A DNA stretch of 64,000 bases from Bacillus_BD oryzisoli (GCF_036670025.1 NZ_CP137640.1:4374001-4438000); one strand, 5' to 3'; shown: positions 34,178 through 43,837, counted from the stretch's first letter. Notes: generated by a model not told the origin, from the sequence alone. Numbers and translations are program-made.

Positions 34178-36113
34178 TCAGCTCATTATGCGCAGTCTGA
34201 AAAAGAATCTAAAAAATTACTATTTATATGTGTTTGCGCTGATCTTTACGGTTGCCCTCTACTTTGCCTTTGTCACCCTGCAATATGACCCGGCAATGGA
34301 TGAAACAAAAGGCAGTATTAAAGGTGCAGCTGCCATTCGCACTGCATCCATATTGCTTGTCGCAATTGTTTCTATATTTCTTTTATATGCAAATAATATT
34401 TTCATCAAACGGCGCAGTAAAGAAATCGGATTGTTTCAGCTGGTCGGAATGACCAAAGGAAAGATTCTGCAAATCCTGACGGTTGAGAACTTTATTCTCT
34501 ATTTTAGCTCTACAATGATCGGAATCTTTATCGGTTTCTCTGTTTCGAAACTAATTATGATGATTCTATTTAAAATAACGAAGGTAGACGCTATTGCTTC
34601 TTTGAATTTTTCTTCGGAGGCCCTGATTCAGACGCTTGTAGTCTTTAGTGTCATTTATCTTTTCATTATTTTATTGAATTGGTTTTTTATTAAAAAACAG
34701 AGTATCCTTTCTCTGTTTCGCGTCAAATCCTCTACAGAAGAGAAAGTAAAGAAAGTTTCTATCTTTGAAATGATATACGGCATTGCTGGGATTCTACTTA
34801 TTATTTCAGGCTACTATGTTTCCTCCAAATTATTTGGCGGGGATTTTATGACCATGAATGAACTGTTCATGGCCATGGTATTTATTCTTGGAGCTGTTAT
34901 CATTGGAACCTATCTTTTTTACAAAGGATCAGTCCGGTTTATCTTTTACCTGATCCGGAAAAAGAAAGATGGCTATTTAAACATTAACCAGGTTCTTTCC
35001 CTTTCCTCCATCATGTTTCGGATTAAATCGAATGCTTTATTATTAACGATTATTACGACTGTATCCGCACTGGCTGTTGGATTACTTTCTTTAAGCTATA
35101 TATCTTACTATTCTGCTGAAGAATCAGCTGAGCATACAGTTGGCGGTGACTTTGCCTTTATTGATACCGGAGATTCTGAATCGTTTAAAGCGAAATTAAC
35201 AGAAAATAAGATAGATTTTACCGAAAGGAAAATTGAAGTCCTTCAGGCTGAGGCAAACTTAGAGAATATTATGAAAAGCACCTTTGAAGAAAACAACTTA
35301 ACGAATGACCTAGATCGCATGCCTATTCCTGTAATTAGTGATAATTCGGTTAATATTGATGTTTCTAAGGGAGAAGTACTCTTCACAGGCTATAACGATA
35401 TGTTAGATATGTTTTTTTCTTTCAAGGATTCTGGAAATCTTGAACTAATGGGAAAACAGCAAACCATTCCACTTGCCTTCAAAGGATTACAAAAGGACCA
35501 TTATTTATCCTACTATTTCACAGCCGGAGGCATTCCATCTGCTATTGTGGACGACACTGTTTTTCAAGCTCTAAAAGAAGATAAGAATCCGTCCATTCAA
35601 GGAGAATTTTCATTGCATATCGGAATAAATCTCGTTGATGAAGATAAAGCAGACGAAGCGGCAGAATTATTTACAAGTACGTTTAGTAAAGATACGAAAA
35701 ATTTATCTCTTCTAGAAAGAAGCAACGAAATAAAGCAGCTCTATGGTCTTACGATGTTCATCGTCGGCTTTTTAGGTTTAACGTTTCTGATTACATCCGG
35801 TTGTATCCTCTATTTTAAACAAATGGATGAAAGTGAAGATGAAAAGCCGAACTATACCATTTTACGAAAACTTGGTTTCACAGAAGGCGATTTGGTAAAA
35901 GGAATCCAAGCTAAACAAATCTTTAATTTTGGCATTCCATTAATCATTGGCTTGCTCCATGGATATTTTGCCGTCCAATCGGGCTGGTTTCTATTTGGTA
36001 CAGAGGTTTGGACACCGATGATTATTGTCATGGTTCTCTATACTGCCTTGTACTCCATTTTTGGAATCCTTTCCGTTTTCTATTACAAAAAGGTTATTAA
36101 AGAGGCACTTTAA
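34167..36113 (+). CDS. Bce-type ABC transporter permease
   Basis: A 648-residue BceB-type permease with ten membrane helices, FtsX-like domains, and a large extracellular domain between about residues 310 and 520, which in this family binds or recognises the peptide and signals to the kinase. RBS GGAGG lies inside the ATPase gene. Peptide specificity cannot be read from sequence. Confidence 0.92.
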   Translation: MNINQLIMRSLKKNLKNYYLYVFALIFTVALYFAFVTLQYDPAMDETKGSIKGAAAIRTASILLVAIVSIFLLYANNIFIKRRSKEIGLFQLVGMTKGKILQILTVENFILYFSSTMIGIFIGFSVSKLIMMILFKITKVDAIASLNFSSEALIQTLVVFSVIYLFIILLNWFFIKKQSILSLFRVKSSTEEKVKKVSIFEMIYGIAGILLIISGYYVSSKLFGGDFMTMNELFMAMVFILGAVIIGTYLFYKGSVRFIFYLIRKKKDGYLNINQVLSLSSIMFRIKSNALLLTIITTVSALAVGLLSLSYISYYSAEESAEHTVGGDFAFIDTGDSESFKAKLTENKIDFTERKIEVLQAEANLENIMKSTFEENNLTNDLDRMPIPVISDNSVNIDVSKGEVLFTGYNDMLDMFFSFKDSGNLELMGKQQTIPLAFKGLQKDHYLSYYFTAGGIPSAIVDDTVFQALKEDKNPSIQGEFSLHIGINLVDEDKADEAAELFTSTFSKDTKNLSLLERSNEIKQLYGLTMFIVGFLGLTFLITSGCILYFKQMDESEDEKPNYTILRKLGFTEGDLVKGIQAKQIFNFGIPLIIGLLHGYFAVQSGWFLFGTEVWTPMIIVMVLYTALYSIFGILSVFYYKKVIKEAL

Positions 36114-36124
36114 AATTTAGCAGA

Positions 36125-36159
36125 AAAAAGCTCCAGTAGAACGTACACTGGAGTTTTTT
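36125..36159. terminator. Terminator after the Bce-type permease
   Basis: CTCCAGT pairs with ACTGGAG, flanked by AAAAAAG and TTTTTTT. It can serve both convergent genes. Confidence 0.75.
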
Positions 36160-36168
36160 TAATTAAAT

Positions 36169-36378
36169 TCATAGAGTTTTGTTTCTATTAATCCATTGGA
36201 TTGAACCCATATTATCATGTGGATGTCCGTTCGATTGGATTGATTTGTATTCATTTTCCAGTTCAGATAAAGTTAGATACATTAGTTCCTCTTTATCTTT
36301 ATACACATTACACACTAGTAATTTGTTTATTAATTTTTTTCGTCTCTCTTCTACTGCCTTGCGAAGATTATAGCTCAT
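36169..36378 (-). CDS. FbpA-like small basic protein (Fur-regulated basic protein family)
   Basis: A 69-residue protein with LRKAVEERRKKLINKLLV and LYLTLSELENEYK-type spacing (MYLTLSELENEYK here), as in the FbpA family. In B. subtilis FbpA acts with the small RNA FsrA in iron sparing under Fur. RBS AAAGGAGCGGG. A weak CTTATC-A-GATAAG palindrome lies about 90 bases upstream, but no clear Fur box. Confidence 0.68.
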   Translation of the reverse strand: MSYNLRKAVEERRKKLINKLLVCNVYKDKEELMYLTLSELENEYKSIQSNGHPHDNMGSIQWINRNKTL

Positions 36379-36519
36379 TAAACCCGCTCCTTTAATCCCT
36401 AATTGTATGAATACTAGATTAAAGATTCTATTTAACAGGGGTCAAAGATGAGAAGTATCAAATTATTAAGCTTATCAGATAAGATTTTATCGATGGCCAT
36501 TTTATTTTTAGAACGGATC

Positions 36520-37299
36520 TTACTTCCTTTGATATACTGGATTCCATTTAAGTAAGTACATTTCAAGAAGCTTTGCTAAAGAATCTGCTAGTTTACCAAG
36601 TAAGGCGTACATTAAAATAGCTAAGACAACGATATCTAACTGCATAAATTCACGGGCATTCATTGCCATATACCCTATTCCTGAACTTGCAGCAACTGTT
36701 TCAGCTACAATCAATGTTAACCACATAACACCAAGTGCATATCGTATACCCACTAATATGGAGGGAAGTGCCCCTGGAAAAACAATTTTTGAAAATAATT
36801 TCCAGTTTGACAATCCATACACTTTCCCCATTTCAACTAACCCCTTTTCCACTGAACGAATCCCGTGGTAGGTGTTAATGTAAATAGGGAAGAATACACC
36901 GGTAATAACTAGAAAAATCTTCGCCTCTTCTCCTACTCCAAACCATAAGATAACGATTGGAATTAACGCCAAATGTGGTATATTACGCAGCATCTGAACG
37001 GTTGTGTCAAGATGTCTTTCTGCCATTGGAAACATTCCATTCAGAAGTCCGAGAAGTAATCCAAGTCCTCCACCTATTACAAACCCAATAAATGCTCTTT
37101 GAAAGCTAACCCATATATTTGTAAATAATTCCCCATTTACCATTAATGCTACTCCTGCTGTTATCACTTCAATTGGAGAAGGAAGGAATTTTCCAGAAAT
37201 CAACCCTGTTTCTGAAAATAACTGCCAGAAGATTATCAGCAGAACAGGAAGGATCCATGGAGCTGTCCGATAATAGGCCTTAATTGTCTTTTTTGTCAT
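36520..37299 (-). CDS. ssuC: Aliphatic sulfonate ABC transporter permease
   Basis: A 259-residue BPD-type permease with six membrane helices and the EAA coupling loop (EKGLVEMGKVYGLSNWKLFSKIVFPGALPSI). It is last in a minus-strand operon with the lipoprotein, SsuD and SsuB, so it forms the channel for sulfonate import. RBS GGGAGGAG. Confidence 0.9.
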   Translation of the reverse strand: MTKKTIKAYYRTAPWILPVLLIIFWQLFSETGLISGKFLPSPIEVITAGVALMVNGELFTNIWVSFQRAFIGFVIGGGLGLLLGLLNGMFPMAERHLDTTVQMLRNIPHLALIPIVILWFGVGEEAKIFLVITGVFFPIYINTYHGIRSVEKGLVEMGKVYGLSNWKLFSKIVFPGALPSILVGIRYALGVMWLTLIVAETVAASSGIGYMAMNAREFMQLDIVVLAILMYALLGKLADSLAKLLEMYLLKWNPVYQRK

Positions 37300-37328
37300 T
37301 AAGTAACTCCTCCCTTGAACATTTAGAA

Positions 37329-38297
37329 TTACTTATCCTCTTGAGTCCAAACATAATCTTTGATCTCTACATTTTTATCAGTCAGTCCAATTTTATACAA
37401 ATTGTCTGCTTGTGCTTGTAAATCCTGAACAACTTGTTGATCCATATAATTAACGTCTGACTTTTTCTTTGTCAATACCTTTTCCCAGGTTTCTTGCGGA
37501 ATATTTGTTTCCTTATTCAGCAATTTAGCCGCTTCCACTGGATTTTGATCTATTTCTTTTCCAATCTGTGCAAGGTGCTCAACAAATTTCTCCACTAGCT
37601 CAGGGTGTTCCTCAGCAAATTCAGTGGTTGTAAAATAAAAACCGCGATATGGAACATTGGGTATATCTGATAAAATCGTGTTCCCTTTACTTTCTGAAAC
37701 AGTCAAATATGGATCCCATACAACCCATGCATCTACTTCCCCTTGTTCAAAAGCAACACTAGCATCTGGTGGATTAAGAAATACCGGTTCAACATCATCT
37801 ATAGATAACCCCACAGAATGTAAAGATTGGGTTAATAAGTATTGCGAGATTGAGGCTTTATTAAAAGCAATCTTTTTCCCTTTTAAGTCCTTCACAGATT
37901 TTATATGTGAATCCTTACCAACTAATATTCCTTGAGAAGCAGGCGAAGATGGTTCGCTTGCAATATATTTAAAATCACTTCCTTTAGAAAGTGCAAAAAT
38001 GGAAGGAATATCTCCAGCCGTTGCAAAGTCAATACTTCTAGCATTTAAGGCTTCAAGAATGGAGCTTCCTGTATTAAATTCAGACCATTTCACTTCGTAG
38101 CCTTCCTTTTCTAAATCTTTTTGAAGTGCCTGCTTGTTTTTCAAAGACAATGTAGTACCATTTTTTTGATAGCCTATATTTATTTCCTTTTTATTTCCTG
38201 AAGTTTCAGCTGTTTGCCCGCAAGCTGAAAGTATCAATGAAAGTAATAATAAACTAATAAGTAATAAATAATGCCTTCCTCGTAAAATTGATTTCAT
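37329..38297 (-). CDS. ssuA: Aliphatic sulfonate-binding lipoprotein
   Basis: A 322-residue periplasmic-type binding protein. Signal with lipobox LILSACG, so it is anchored by a lipid at Cys. The mature part has the SsuA/NrtA fold (EINIGYQKNGTTLSLK, STAGDIPSIFAL-type segments: FATAGDIPSIFALSKG). It would deliver sulfonates to SsuC. It lies 30 bases before ssuC. Confidence 0.9.
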   Translation of the reverse strand: MKSILRGRHYLLLISLLLLSLILSACGQTAETSGNKKEINIGYQKNGTTLSLKNKQALQKDLEKEGYEVKWSEFNTGSSILEALNARSIDFATAGDIPSIFALSKGSDFKYIASEPSSPASQGILVGKDSHIKSVKDLKGKKIAFNKASISQYLLTQSLHSVGLSIDDVEPVFLNPPDASVAFEQGEVDAWVVWDPYLTVSESKGNTILSDIPNVPYRGFYFTTTEFAEEHPELVEKFVEHLAQIGKEIDQNPVEAAKLLNKETNIPQETWEKVLTKKKSDVNYMDQQVVQDLQAQADNLYKIGLTDKNVEIKDYVWTQEDK

Positions 38298-38368
38298 CCT
38301 TATTCCCCAGTCCCATATAATAATAGTATTTTGATGATTTCTATTGTAATACTCTAAAACAAATTTGG

Positions 38369-39490
38369 TTAAACTGACTGAACCTGGTTCAATCTTTCCC
38401 GTACCCTCGGGATAACAAGCTCACCGATTTGTGTAATTGTTTCTAAATGCGGGAACCCTCTTAACAAAACCTTGTCAAAACCTAATTCAACATACTCAAC
38501 AATCCGATCGGCCACCTGGTCTGGTGTTCCTACGAGAGCAATTGAATTACCTGATAAAACCTGGGTTAAACCTGCCCACAGATTAGGTCCAATTTTAAAG
38601 TTATTGTCTTTTCCGCTTTCCATTAAATGATGTAATCTTTTTACACCTACCGAATCACCTTTAACAGTCATCTCGCTTTTCTTTTCCAGCAAAGTGCTTG
38701 GCACTTTACTAAGAAGACGTTCTGCATTTTTCCAAGCAGCCTCTTCTGTTTCACCAAGAACTACCTGAAAGGAAACACTATAACTTAATTCTCGATCTTG
38801 TTTGGCAGACAATTGCTTCATTTCTTTAATTCTTTCCTTTGTATTCTCAATGGTTTCTCCCCACATCATATAAACATCTGCTTCTTCAACTGCTACTGCT
38901 TTACCAATTTCAGATGCTCCTCCAAAAAATATTTGTGGAGTTTCTAATGGTTTTGGGTATAATGAAGCGCCCTTCAAGCGGAAAAATTCACCTTCATAAT
39001 CAAAACGATCCTGAGTAAATAACATTTTCAAAATTTGAATGTATTCACGAGTTCTTCTATATCGTGATTCATGATCTAAATAATCTCCTTCACTAGCCAA
39101 CTCTGCGGGAGAACCACCTGTAACGATATTTAATAGTGCCCTTCCCCCCGACCAAAAGTCTATAGTTGAAAACTGCTTAGCAAAAGTTGTAGGAGCTGTA
39201 AAACCAGGACGAACCGCAAACAAAATCTTTAATTTATCTGTATGTGCGATCAAGTTTGCAGCAATTGCTAAAGGATCGAGGCACCCTGAACCTGTTGGCA
39301 ATAACAAGGTTGAAAAGCCTCCTTTCTCTGCAGCCAGTGCAATCTCCTTTATATATTCGTTTGTAGGTGGACGTTCTGCTGATTCGTCGGTCCCAGACCA
39401 ACTGTTTACATTTTTCACATTCGAATTTTTAACAGCACCCACAAATTCACCATCTCCTGATGTCGGTGCCATTGTAATAAATTCCACCAT
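38369..39490 (-). CDS. ssuD: FMNH2-dependent alkanesulfonate monooxygenase
   Basis: A 373-residue luciferase-like TIM barrel that splits alkanesulfonates into aldehyde and sulfite, using FMNH2 from a reductase. Family marks: LLPTGSGCLDPLAIAANLI, AVRPGFTAPTTFAKQFSTID, GGRALLNIVTGGSP and DHESRYRRTREYI. No SsuE reductase is in this operon; the nearest is a decayed copy at 57.3 kb. RBS TAGGAGG. Confidence 0.93.
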   Translation of the reverse strand: MVEFITMAPTSGDGEFVGAVKNSNVKNVNSWSGTDESAERPPTNEYIKEIALAAEKGGFSTLLLPTGSGCLDPLAIAANLIAHTDKLKILFAVRPGFTAPTTFAKQFSTIDFWSGGRALLNIVTGGSPAELASEGDYLDHESRYRRTREYIQILKMLFTQDRFDYEGEFFRLKGASLYPKPLETPQIFFGGASEIGKAVAVEEADVYMMWGETIENTKERIKEMKQLSAKQDRELSYSVSFQVVLGETEEAAWKNAERLLSKVPSTLLEKKSEMTVKGDSVGVKRLHHLMESGKDNNFKIGPNLWAGLTQVLSGNSIALVGTPDQVADRIVEYVELGFDKVLLRGFPHLETITQIGELVIPRVRERLNQVQSV

Positions 39491-39491
39491 G

Positions 39492-40292
39492 CTATATTCC
39501 TCCTAAAATATTATTTTCAATATAGAGTGATGATTGATTTACTACCTTTTTTAACGGTTCTTTCTTTCCTAGTACCTTTGACAAAACCATTTCCTCTAAT
39601 TCAGCAAAATCAGGATTAGCTCGATTTCTTGGTCGGGGTAATGGAATTCTCAAATCCATTTTCACGGATCCTTTTTCTATTAAAATCACCCGGTCTGCAA
39701 GAGAAATTGCTTCATTTACATCATGAGTCACTAATATGGCTGTGAATTTCTGTTGCTGCCAAAGTTCCTCTATAAGTGCCTGCATTTCCAATCTAGTTAA
39801 AGCATCCAAAGCCCCCAATGGTTCATCCAACAATAATAATGAAGGATCGCCCGCCAATGCTCTTGCCAAAGCAACGCGTTGCTTTTGCCCTCCAGATAAT
39901 ACCGATGGCCAATCATTGGCTCTCTCAGCAAGCCCAACTTGTTCAAGAGCCCATTCTGCCCGATGTTCCCACCCTTTTTTCAAACTTAGTCCAACACCAA
40001 CATTTTCAAGCACAGACTGCCATGGCAGTAAGCGGGCTTCTTGGAACATGATCCTAGCACTTTGATTTAATCCATTAATGACTTTATGATTTTGTTTAAT
40101 TTCTCCTGCTGTAGCATGTTCCAATCCAGCAATGTGCCGGAGTAAAGTGCTTTTACCACAACCGCTTTTTCCGACAATTGCTACGAACTCTCCAGAAGCA
40201 ATAGATAAATTAACATCATGAAGCACTTCTAAATGGTTATATGACTTTCTCAATTGATGAATATTTAACTCCACACCCATTTTTTGATGCAT
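39492..40292 (-). CDS. ssuB: Aliphatic sulfonate ABC transporter ATP-binding protein
   Basis: A 266-residue ATPase: Walker A GKSGCGKST, signature LSGGQKQRVALARAL, Walker B LLLLDEPLGALD. The frame begins with a TTG at 40307, but GGGGGTG is spaced for the ATG at 40292 (MHQKMGVEL). Placed one base from ssuD, so translationally close. Confidence 0.92.
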   Translation of the reverse strand: MHQKMGVELNIHQLRKSYNHLEVLHDVNLSIASGEFVAIVGKSGCGKSTLLRHIAGLEHATAGEIKQNHKVINGLNQSARIMFQEARLLPWQSVLENVGVGLSLKKGWEHRAEWALEQVGLAERANDWPSVLSGGQKQRVALARALAGDPSLLLLDEPLGALDALTRLEMQALIEELWQQQKFTAILVTHDVNEAISLADRVILIEKGSVKMDLRIPLPRPRNRANPDFAELEEMVLSKVLGKKEPLKKVVNQSSLYIENNILGGI

Positions 40293-40315
40293 ACTTTTCA
40301 CCCCCAAATAGCATC

Positions 40316-41056
40316 CTATTTCTTGATATAATGATTAAATCTTTTCTGAAAATCCCCATGTAGAACAGATTTTTTAGTTAATTCATAGGAGAAATTTTTT
40401 TGATCATAACCTAATCCCTTTATGGTTTGGACAGTATTTAAAGGGACATTCTGCAATGTTTCTATCCATTCTAAACTCATGGCATGAGCGTCATGTGAAT
40501 CTTTACATACTTCATGAACCAATCCGTACTTTTCGGCTGTTTGTGCATCCACCTTTTTGTTTAATAGTGTTAACATCCGAGCTGTTGAAGAACCCACTTC
40601 ATGAATTAACCGCTGTGTACCTAAGACCAACCCAAACTGTGGACCTGGAAATCGAAACACTGTTGAAGCCATAGCAATTCTCAGATCACAGGAAAGAGCT
40701 AAATCTGCTCCTGCTCCGAAGGTATATCCATTCACTACAGCAATGGTAGGAATCGGAAATTGGGTAAGCTGATTGAATAGAATGGATAAATTAGTAAAGA
40801 AGAGACTTGCTTCTGCATTCGTTAAGGTGTTTATAAATTTCACATCAACTCCCGAACTAAAAGCTTTGGCTACTTCACTGCTTATGATCAGGATTCCAAC
40901 ATCCTCCCTTTCCCTAATAACTTCCAGACTTTTTTTTAACTCCTCGTATAACTCATAATTAATGGCATTCAAATTGTTTTCATTGGTAAAAGAAAGATGC
41001 GCAACTTTTCTCTTTGAAGCAATTTTTTCGGTGATTACTAATTTGATTGTTTTCAT
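40316..41056 (-). CDS. Crotonase-fold protein (enoyl-CoA hydratase/isomerase family)
   Basis: A 246-residue crotonase with the oxyanion-hole segments AKAFSSGVDVKF and NGYTFGAGADLALSCDLRIA. The two glutamates used by classical hydratases are replaced: Asp stands in GADLAL where GCELAM is usual, and Gln in PGPQFGL where PEI is usual. It may therefore be an isomerase, lyase or other CoA enzyme. It lies inside the ssu operon, between a CoA-transferase and SsuB, suggesting a CoA thioester of an organosulfur acid. Confidence 0.85.
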   Translation of the reverse strand: MKTIKLVITEKIASKRKVAHLSFTNENNLNAINYELYEELKKSLEVIREREDVGILIISSEVAKAFSSGVDVKFINTLTNAEASLFFTNLSILFNQLTQFPIPTIAVVNGYTFGAGADLALSCDLRIAMASTVFRFPGPQFGLVLGTQRLIHEVGSSTARMLTLLNKKVDAQTAEKYGLVHEVCKDSHDAHAMSLEWIETLQNVPLNTVQTIKGLGYDQKNFSYELTKKSVLHGDFQKRFNHYIKK

Positions 41057-41091
41057 CCTGACTCCTTATCAACAGTTTGATTGCTATTAAT

Positions 41092-41466
41092 CTACTTTTG
41101 GGGAATACTTGGCTCAATTTCTATCTCTGGGAGCTCATTTGTTATTTCTAAAAGATTATTGGTAATAAATTTCTTTAAATCTGAAAAACTCGTACCTGAT
41201 GTTATACGGTAATATTGAAAATCCTCTTTTTGAGCGGCCTCATATGATAATTCACATAACATTTTCGGGGGAGCACATAATATAGTAACTCCACTTTCAT
41301 TCAGCCACTTTATAACAGCGCCCCTTTTTCCACTCTGTAACTTTAAAGCGGGATTTTCAAAGTCCTGGACATCTCCAGTTGCTGTATCGTATAAACGGAT
41401 CACTGTACCTTCTACAATAGGTACAATGATTTCTGGTTCTCCAGATAATACCATTGCAATCTTCAT
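41092..41466 (-). CDS. Small NifX-like protein
   Basis: A 124-residue protein: MKIAMVLSGE, VIRLYDTATGDVQDFENPAL, KRGAVIKWLNESGVTILCAPP. The order and spacing recall the NifX/NifB-type cofactor-binding domain (ribonuclease-H-like), without its usual histidines. Role unknown; in an operon with CoA-transferase and crotonase. RBS GAGGAGAG. The family link is tentative. Confidence 0.6.
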   Translation of the reverse strand: MKIAMVLSGEPEIIVPIVEGTVIRLYDTATGDVQDFENPALKLQSGKRGAVIKWLNESGVTILCAPPKMLCELSYEAAQKEDFQYYRITSGTSFSDLKKFITNNLLEITNELPEIEIEPSIPQK

Positions 41467-41537
41467 TTGTTACTCTCCTCATATTAATATTATTGGAATA
41501 CTAGGAATTGTAGTTAACATCATGTATTCATCTATTT

Positions 41538-42737
41538 CTAACGCTGACTTCCAACTTTGCTTGGGTTGAGCCATTCTTTTATTACTTGTTTATTATGTTC
41601 TCCTAACTGTGGCGGGGTTCTATAAATCTCAAACTCGTAATCTGATATTTTTACTGGAAAACCTATTGTTAATGTTTGTTCACCATTTGGTAAATTCATT
41701 TCTCGCAAAATATTTAACGATTCCGTGATTGGATTTGCCAATGCTTCCGCAAAATCATTTACCGGTGCAGAAGGAACACCCCTCTTATCAAATTCAGTAA
41801 TCCATTCAGAAGAGCTTTTAGTTACAAAGACTTTCTCTAATAGGGTTTTAAGCTCTTTTTGATTTTTGGCACGCATTGTTTGTGTCAAAAATCTGGGATC
41901 CTCATATAATTCCTTTAGATTTGTGGCTTCACAAACTTGGTACCAAAGTTTATCATTACCAGCTGCAATAACAAACGGTTTATCAGAACTCTCAAAAGCT
42001 TGATATGGGGCATTTCTAGGATGTGCTGTTCCTAATCTTTTTGGAGGCTCTCCCTTCCCATAATATTCACTAGTTTGCAATGCTGAAATTCCAAGTACAC
42101 TTCCAAGCATAGAACAATCAATATACGAACCCTTTCCAGCCTCCTTTACTTTTAGAACAGAAGCAACAATCGTAAAGGCGGCATATAAACCAACTGCAAA
42201 GTCTGCAATAGGCACTCCACTTTTTACTGGAGGTCCATCCTCTTCTCCAGTAACACTCATTAACCCGCTAAAAGCTTGTATGGTTACATCAAATGCACCT
42301 TTCTTCGCATACGGGCCTTCTTGTCCATAACCTGATATAGAACAATAAACCAATTTAGGATTTTCTTTTGTTAAGCTATTGTAATGTAATCCAAATTTTT
42401 CAAGTACACCTGGTCTATAATTTTCAACAATCACGTCTGCTTTTAAACAGAGTTCCTTTAAAATCTCAAGTTCTTCTGGATTTTTAAAATCAATAGCTAC
42501 ACTTCGTTTATTACGATTTAGCGAAGAAAAATTAGCACTGTATTCACTATGTTTTGAATTTTCAATAAATGGTGGCCATGATCTCATACCATCACCACCA
42601 TTGGGCCTTTCAATTTTTATCACATCAGCACCTAAATCTGCCAACAGCATTCCTGTAAAAGGCCCTGCAGCAATTTGACCAAATTCAAGAACTCGAATCC
42701 CCTTTAGTGGTTTATCACTTTGATGGAATATGTTCAA
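41538..42737 (-). CDS. CaiB/BaiF family CoA-transferase
   Basis: A 399-residue class III CoA-transferase: RVLEFGQIAAGPFTGMLLADLGADVIKIE at the N-terminus, RNKRSVAIDFKNPE, the catalytic Asp in GAFDVTIQAFSGLM, and SGVPIADFAVG. It moves CoA between carboxylates. Start is TTG (42737) after AAAGGG. It is first in the ssu operon, so a carboxylated organosulfur substrate is the natural guess. Such a gene is unusual in ssu operons. Confidence 0.9.
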   Translation of the reverse strand: MNIFHQSDKPLKGIRVLEFGQIAAGPFTGMLLADLGADVIKIERPNGGDGMRSWPPFIENSKHSEYSANFSSLNRNKRSVAIDFKNPEELEILKELCLKADVIVENYRPGVLEKFGLHYNSLTKENPKLVYCSISGYGQEGPYAKKGAFDVTIQAFSGLMSVTGEEDGPPVKSGVPIADFAVGLYAAFTIVASVLKVKEAGKGSYIDCSMLGSVLGISALQTSEYYGKGEPPKRLGTAHPRNAPYQAFESSDKPFVIAAGNDKLWYQVCEATNLKELYEDPRFLTQTMRAKNQKELKTLLEKVFVTKSSSEWITEFDKRGVPSAPVNDFAEALANPITESLNILREMNLPNGEQTLTIGFPVKISDYEFEIYRTPPQLGEHNKQVIKEWLNPSKVGSQR

Positions 42738-42790
42738 ATTAACATCCCTTTCTTTGAAAATGATTATTATTTAACCTCTTTATCAAATTG

Positions 42791-42816
42791 ATATACTTGG
42801 TTTTAACCTAGTATAT
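42791..42816. promoter_or_regulatory. Dyad between the ssu operon and its LysR gene
   Basis: ATATACTTGGTT / AACCTAGTATAT (26 bp, one mismatch) lies 54 bp upstream of the CoA-transferase start, next to a LysR gene. It fits an operator for that regulator. Confidence 0.6.
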
Positions 42817-42931
42817 ATCAGTTTATTTAACATGTATAATTGAAAAATAAGAATAGTTCATTCAATAAAATTGAATTGAATCTTATACTTGTTAAATCAA
42901 TTGCTACTTTAGCTCTTAACTTTGATGTCTA

Positions 42932-43807
42932 TTAAGCACTTTCTTTAATGGAGGCTATTAAACGCTGAATGGCCTTACTATTTTGTAAACAATTAGCCTT
43001 TCTTACGATTCCCGTAACTACGCCTACTTTCAAATCAGCAATCTTTCTCTTAACCATTCCTTCTGGCGGCGTTCCTATTATTACATCAGGAATTACAGCT
43101 ATACCAAGCCCTGACTGAACATATTCCTTTAAAGCTGTCATGCTGTTAACAACTAAACCAATTTGAGGATTTACACCAGCTTCTATCAATGACTTTTCTA
43201 GATGTATTCTATAATTACATACAAATGCACCTAATAAGAGTCTTTCGTTTTTAAAATCGGATAAATATATATCTTGTTTTCTTGTAAAATGATGTGTATT
43301 TGGAATCAATAATGACACATCTTCCGTCAATAATGGCTCAAATAAAATCTCGTGATCCAATTCCGGAGTATTACAAATGGCTAAATCAAGCTCTCCATCT
43401 TTAATCATTTGAGTTAAATTTTTCGTATTGTTTATTTCAATGCTGATTTGAACTTTTGGATATTCTGCACAAAATGCACCCAATATTTTGGGCATTCTAT
43501 ATAAAGCCATTGGTTCAATTGCTCCTATTTTGACCTTTCCAGTCTCACCATGCTGCCATTCATCCATGGAATTTTGTACATATTCTATATCTCTGAGCAA
43601 TAAATCTGCTTTCTCATGAAAAACCCTTCCTGCTTCCGTTAATTGGATTTTCCTTCCCCGCTCAATCAATTTCACGCCAAGATCAGATTCAAGCTTTTGA
43701 ATTTGAATCGTAACAGTAGACTGTACGTACTTTAATTCTTCTGCAGCTTTTTGAAAACTTCCTAACTTAGCTATAGTCTGAAATGTTTTGATTGCTTTTA
43801 AATCCAT
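42932..43807 (-). CDS. LysR-family regulator of the sulfonate operon (YtlI/CysL-like)
   Basis: A 291-residue LysR protein: helix-turn-helix MDLKAIKTFQTIAKLGSFQKAAEELKYVQSTVT shortened in the track to ATG at 43807 (GAGGTG site). The effector domain runs from about residue 90. It is transcribed in the same direction as the ssu operon, 195 bases upstream of it, and its own leader carries a structured element and terminator. Probably senses sulfur status or O-acetylserine-type metabolites, as other LysR sulfur regulators do. Confidence 0.85.
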   Translation of the reverse strand: MDLKAIKTFQTIAKLGSFQKAAEELKYVQSTVTIQIQKLESDLGVKLIERGRKIQLTEAGRVFHEKADLLLRDIEYVQNSMDEWQHGETGKVKIGAIEPMALYRMPKILGAFCAEYPKVQISIEINNTKNLTQMIKDGELDLAICNTPELDHEILFEPLLTEDVSLLIPNTHHFTRKQDIYLSDFKNERLLLGAFVCNYRIHLEKSLIEAGVNPQIGLVVNSMTALKEYVQSGLGIAVIPDVIIGTPPEGMVKRKIADLKVGVVTGIVRKANCLQNSKAIQRLIASIKESA

Positions 43808-43837
43808 GATCACACCTCATTTTCACCTTTATTAACT

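Noticed and set aside
36380..36519. Fur box for the FbpA-like gene
   Set aside because: Only a CTTATC-A-GATAAG palindrome far upstream; it does not match the usual GATAAT array.
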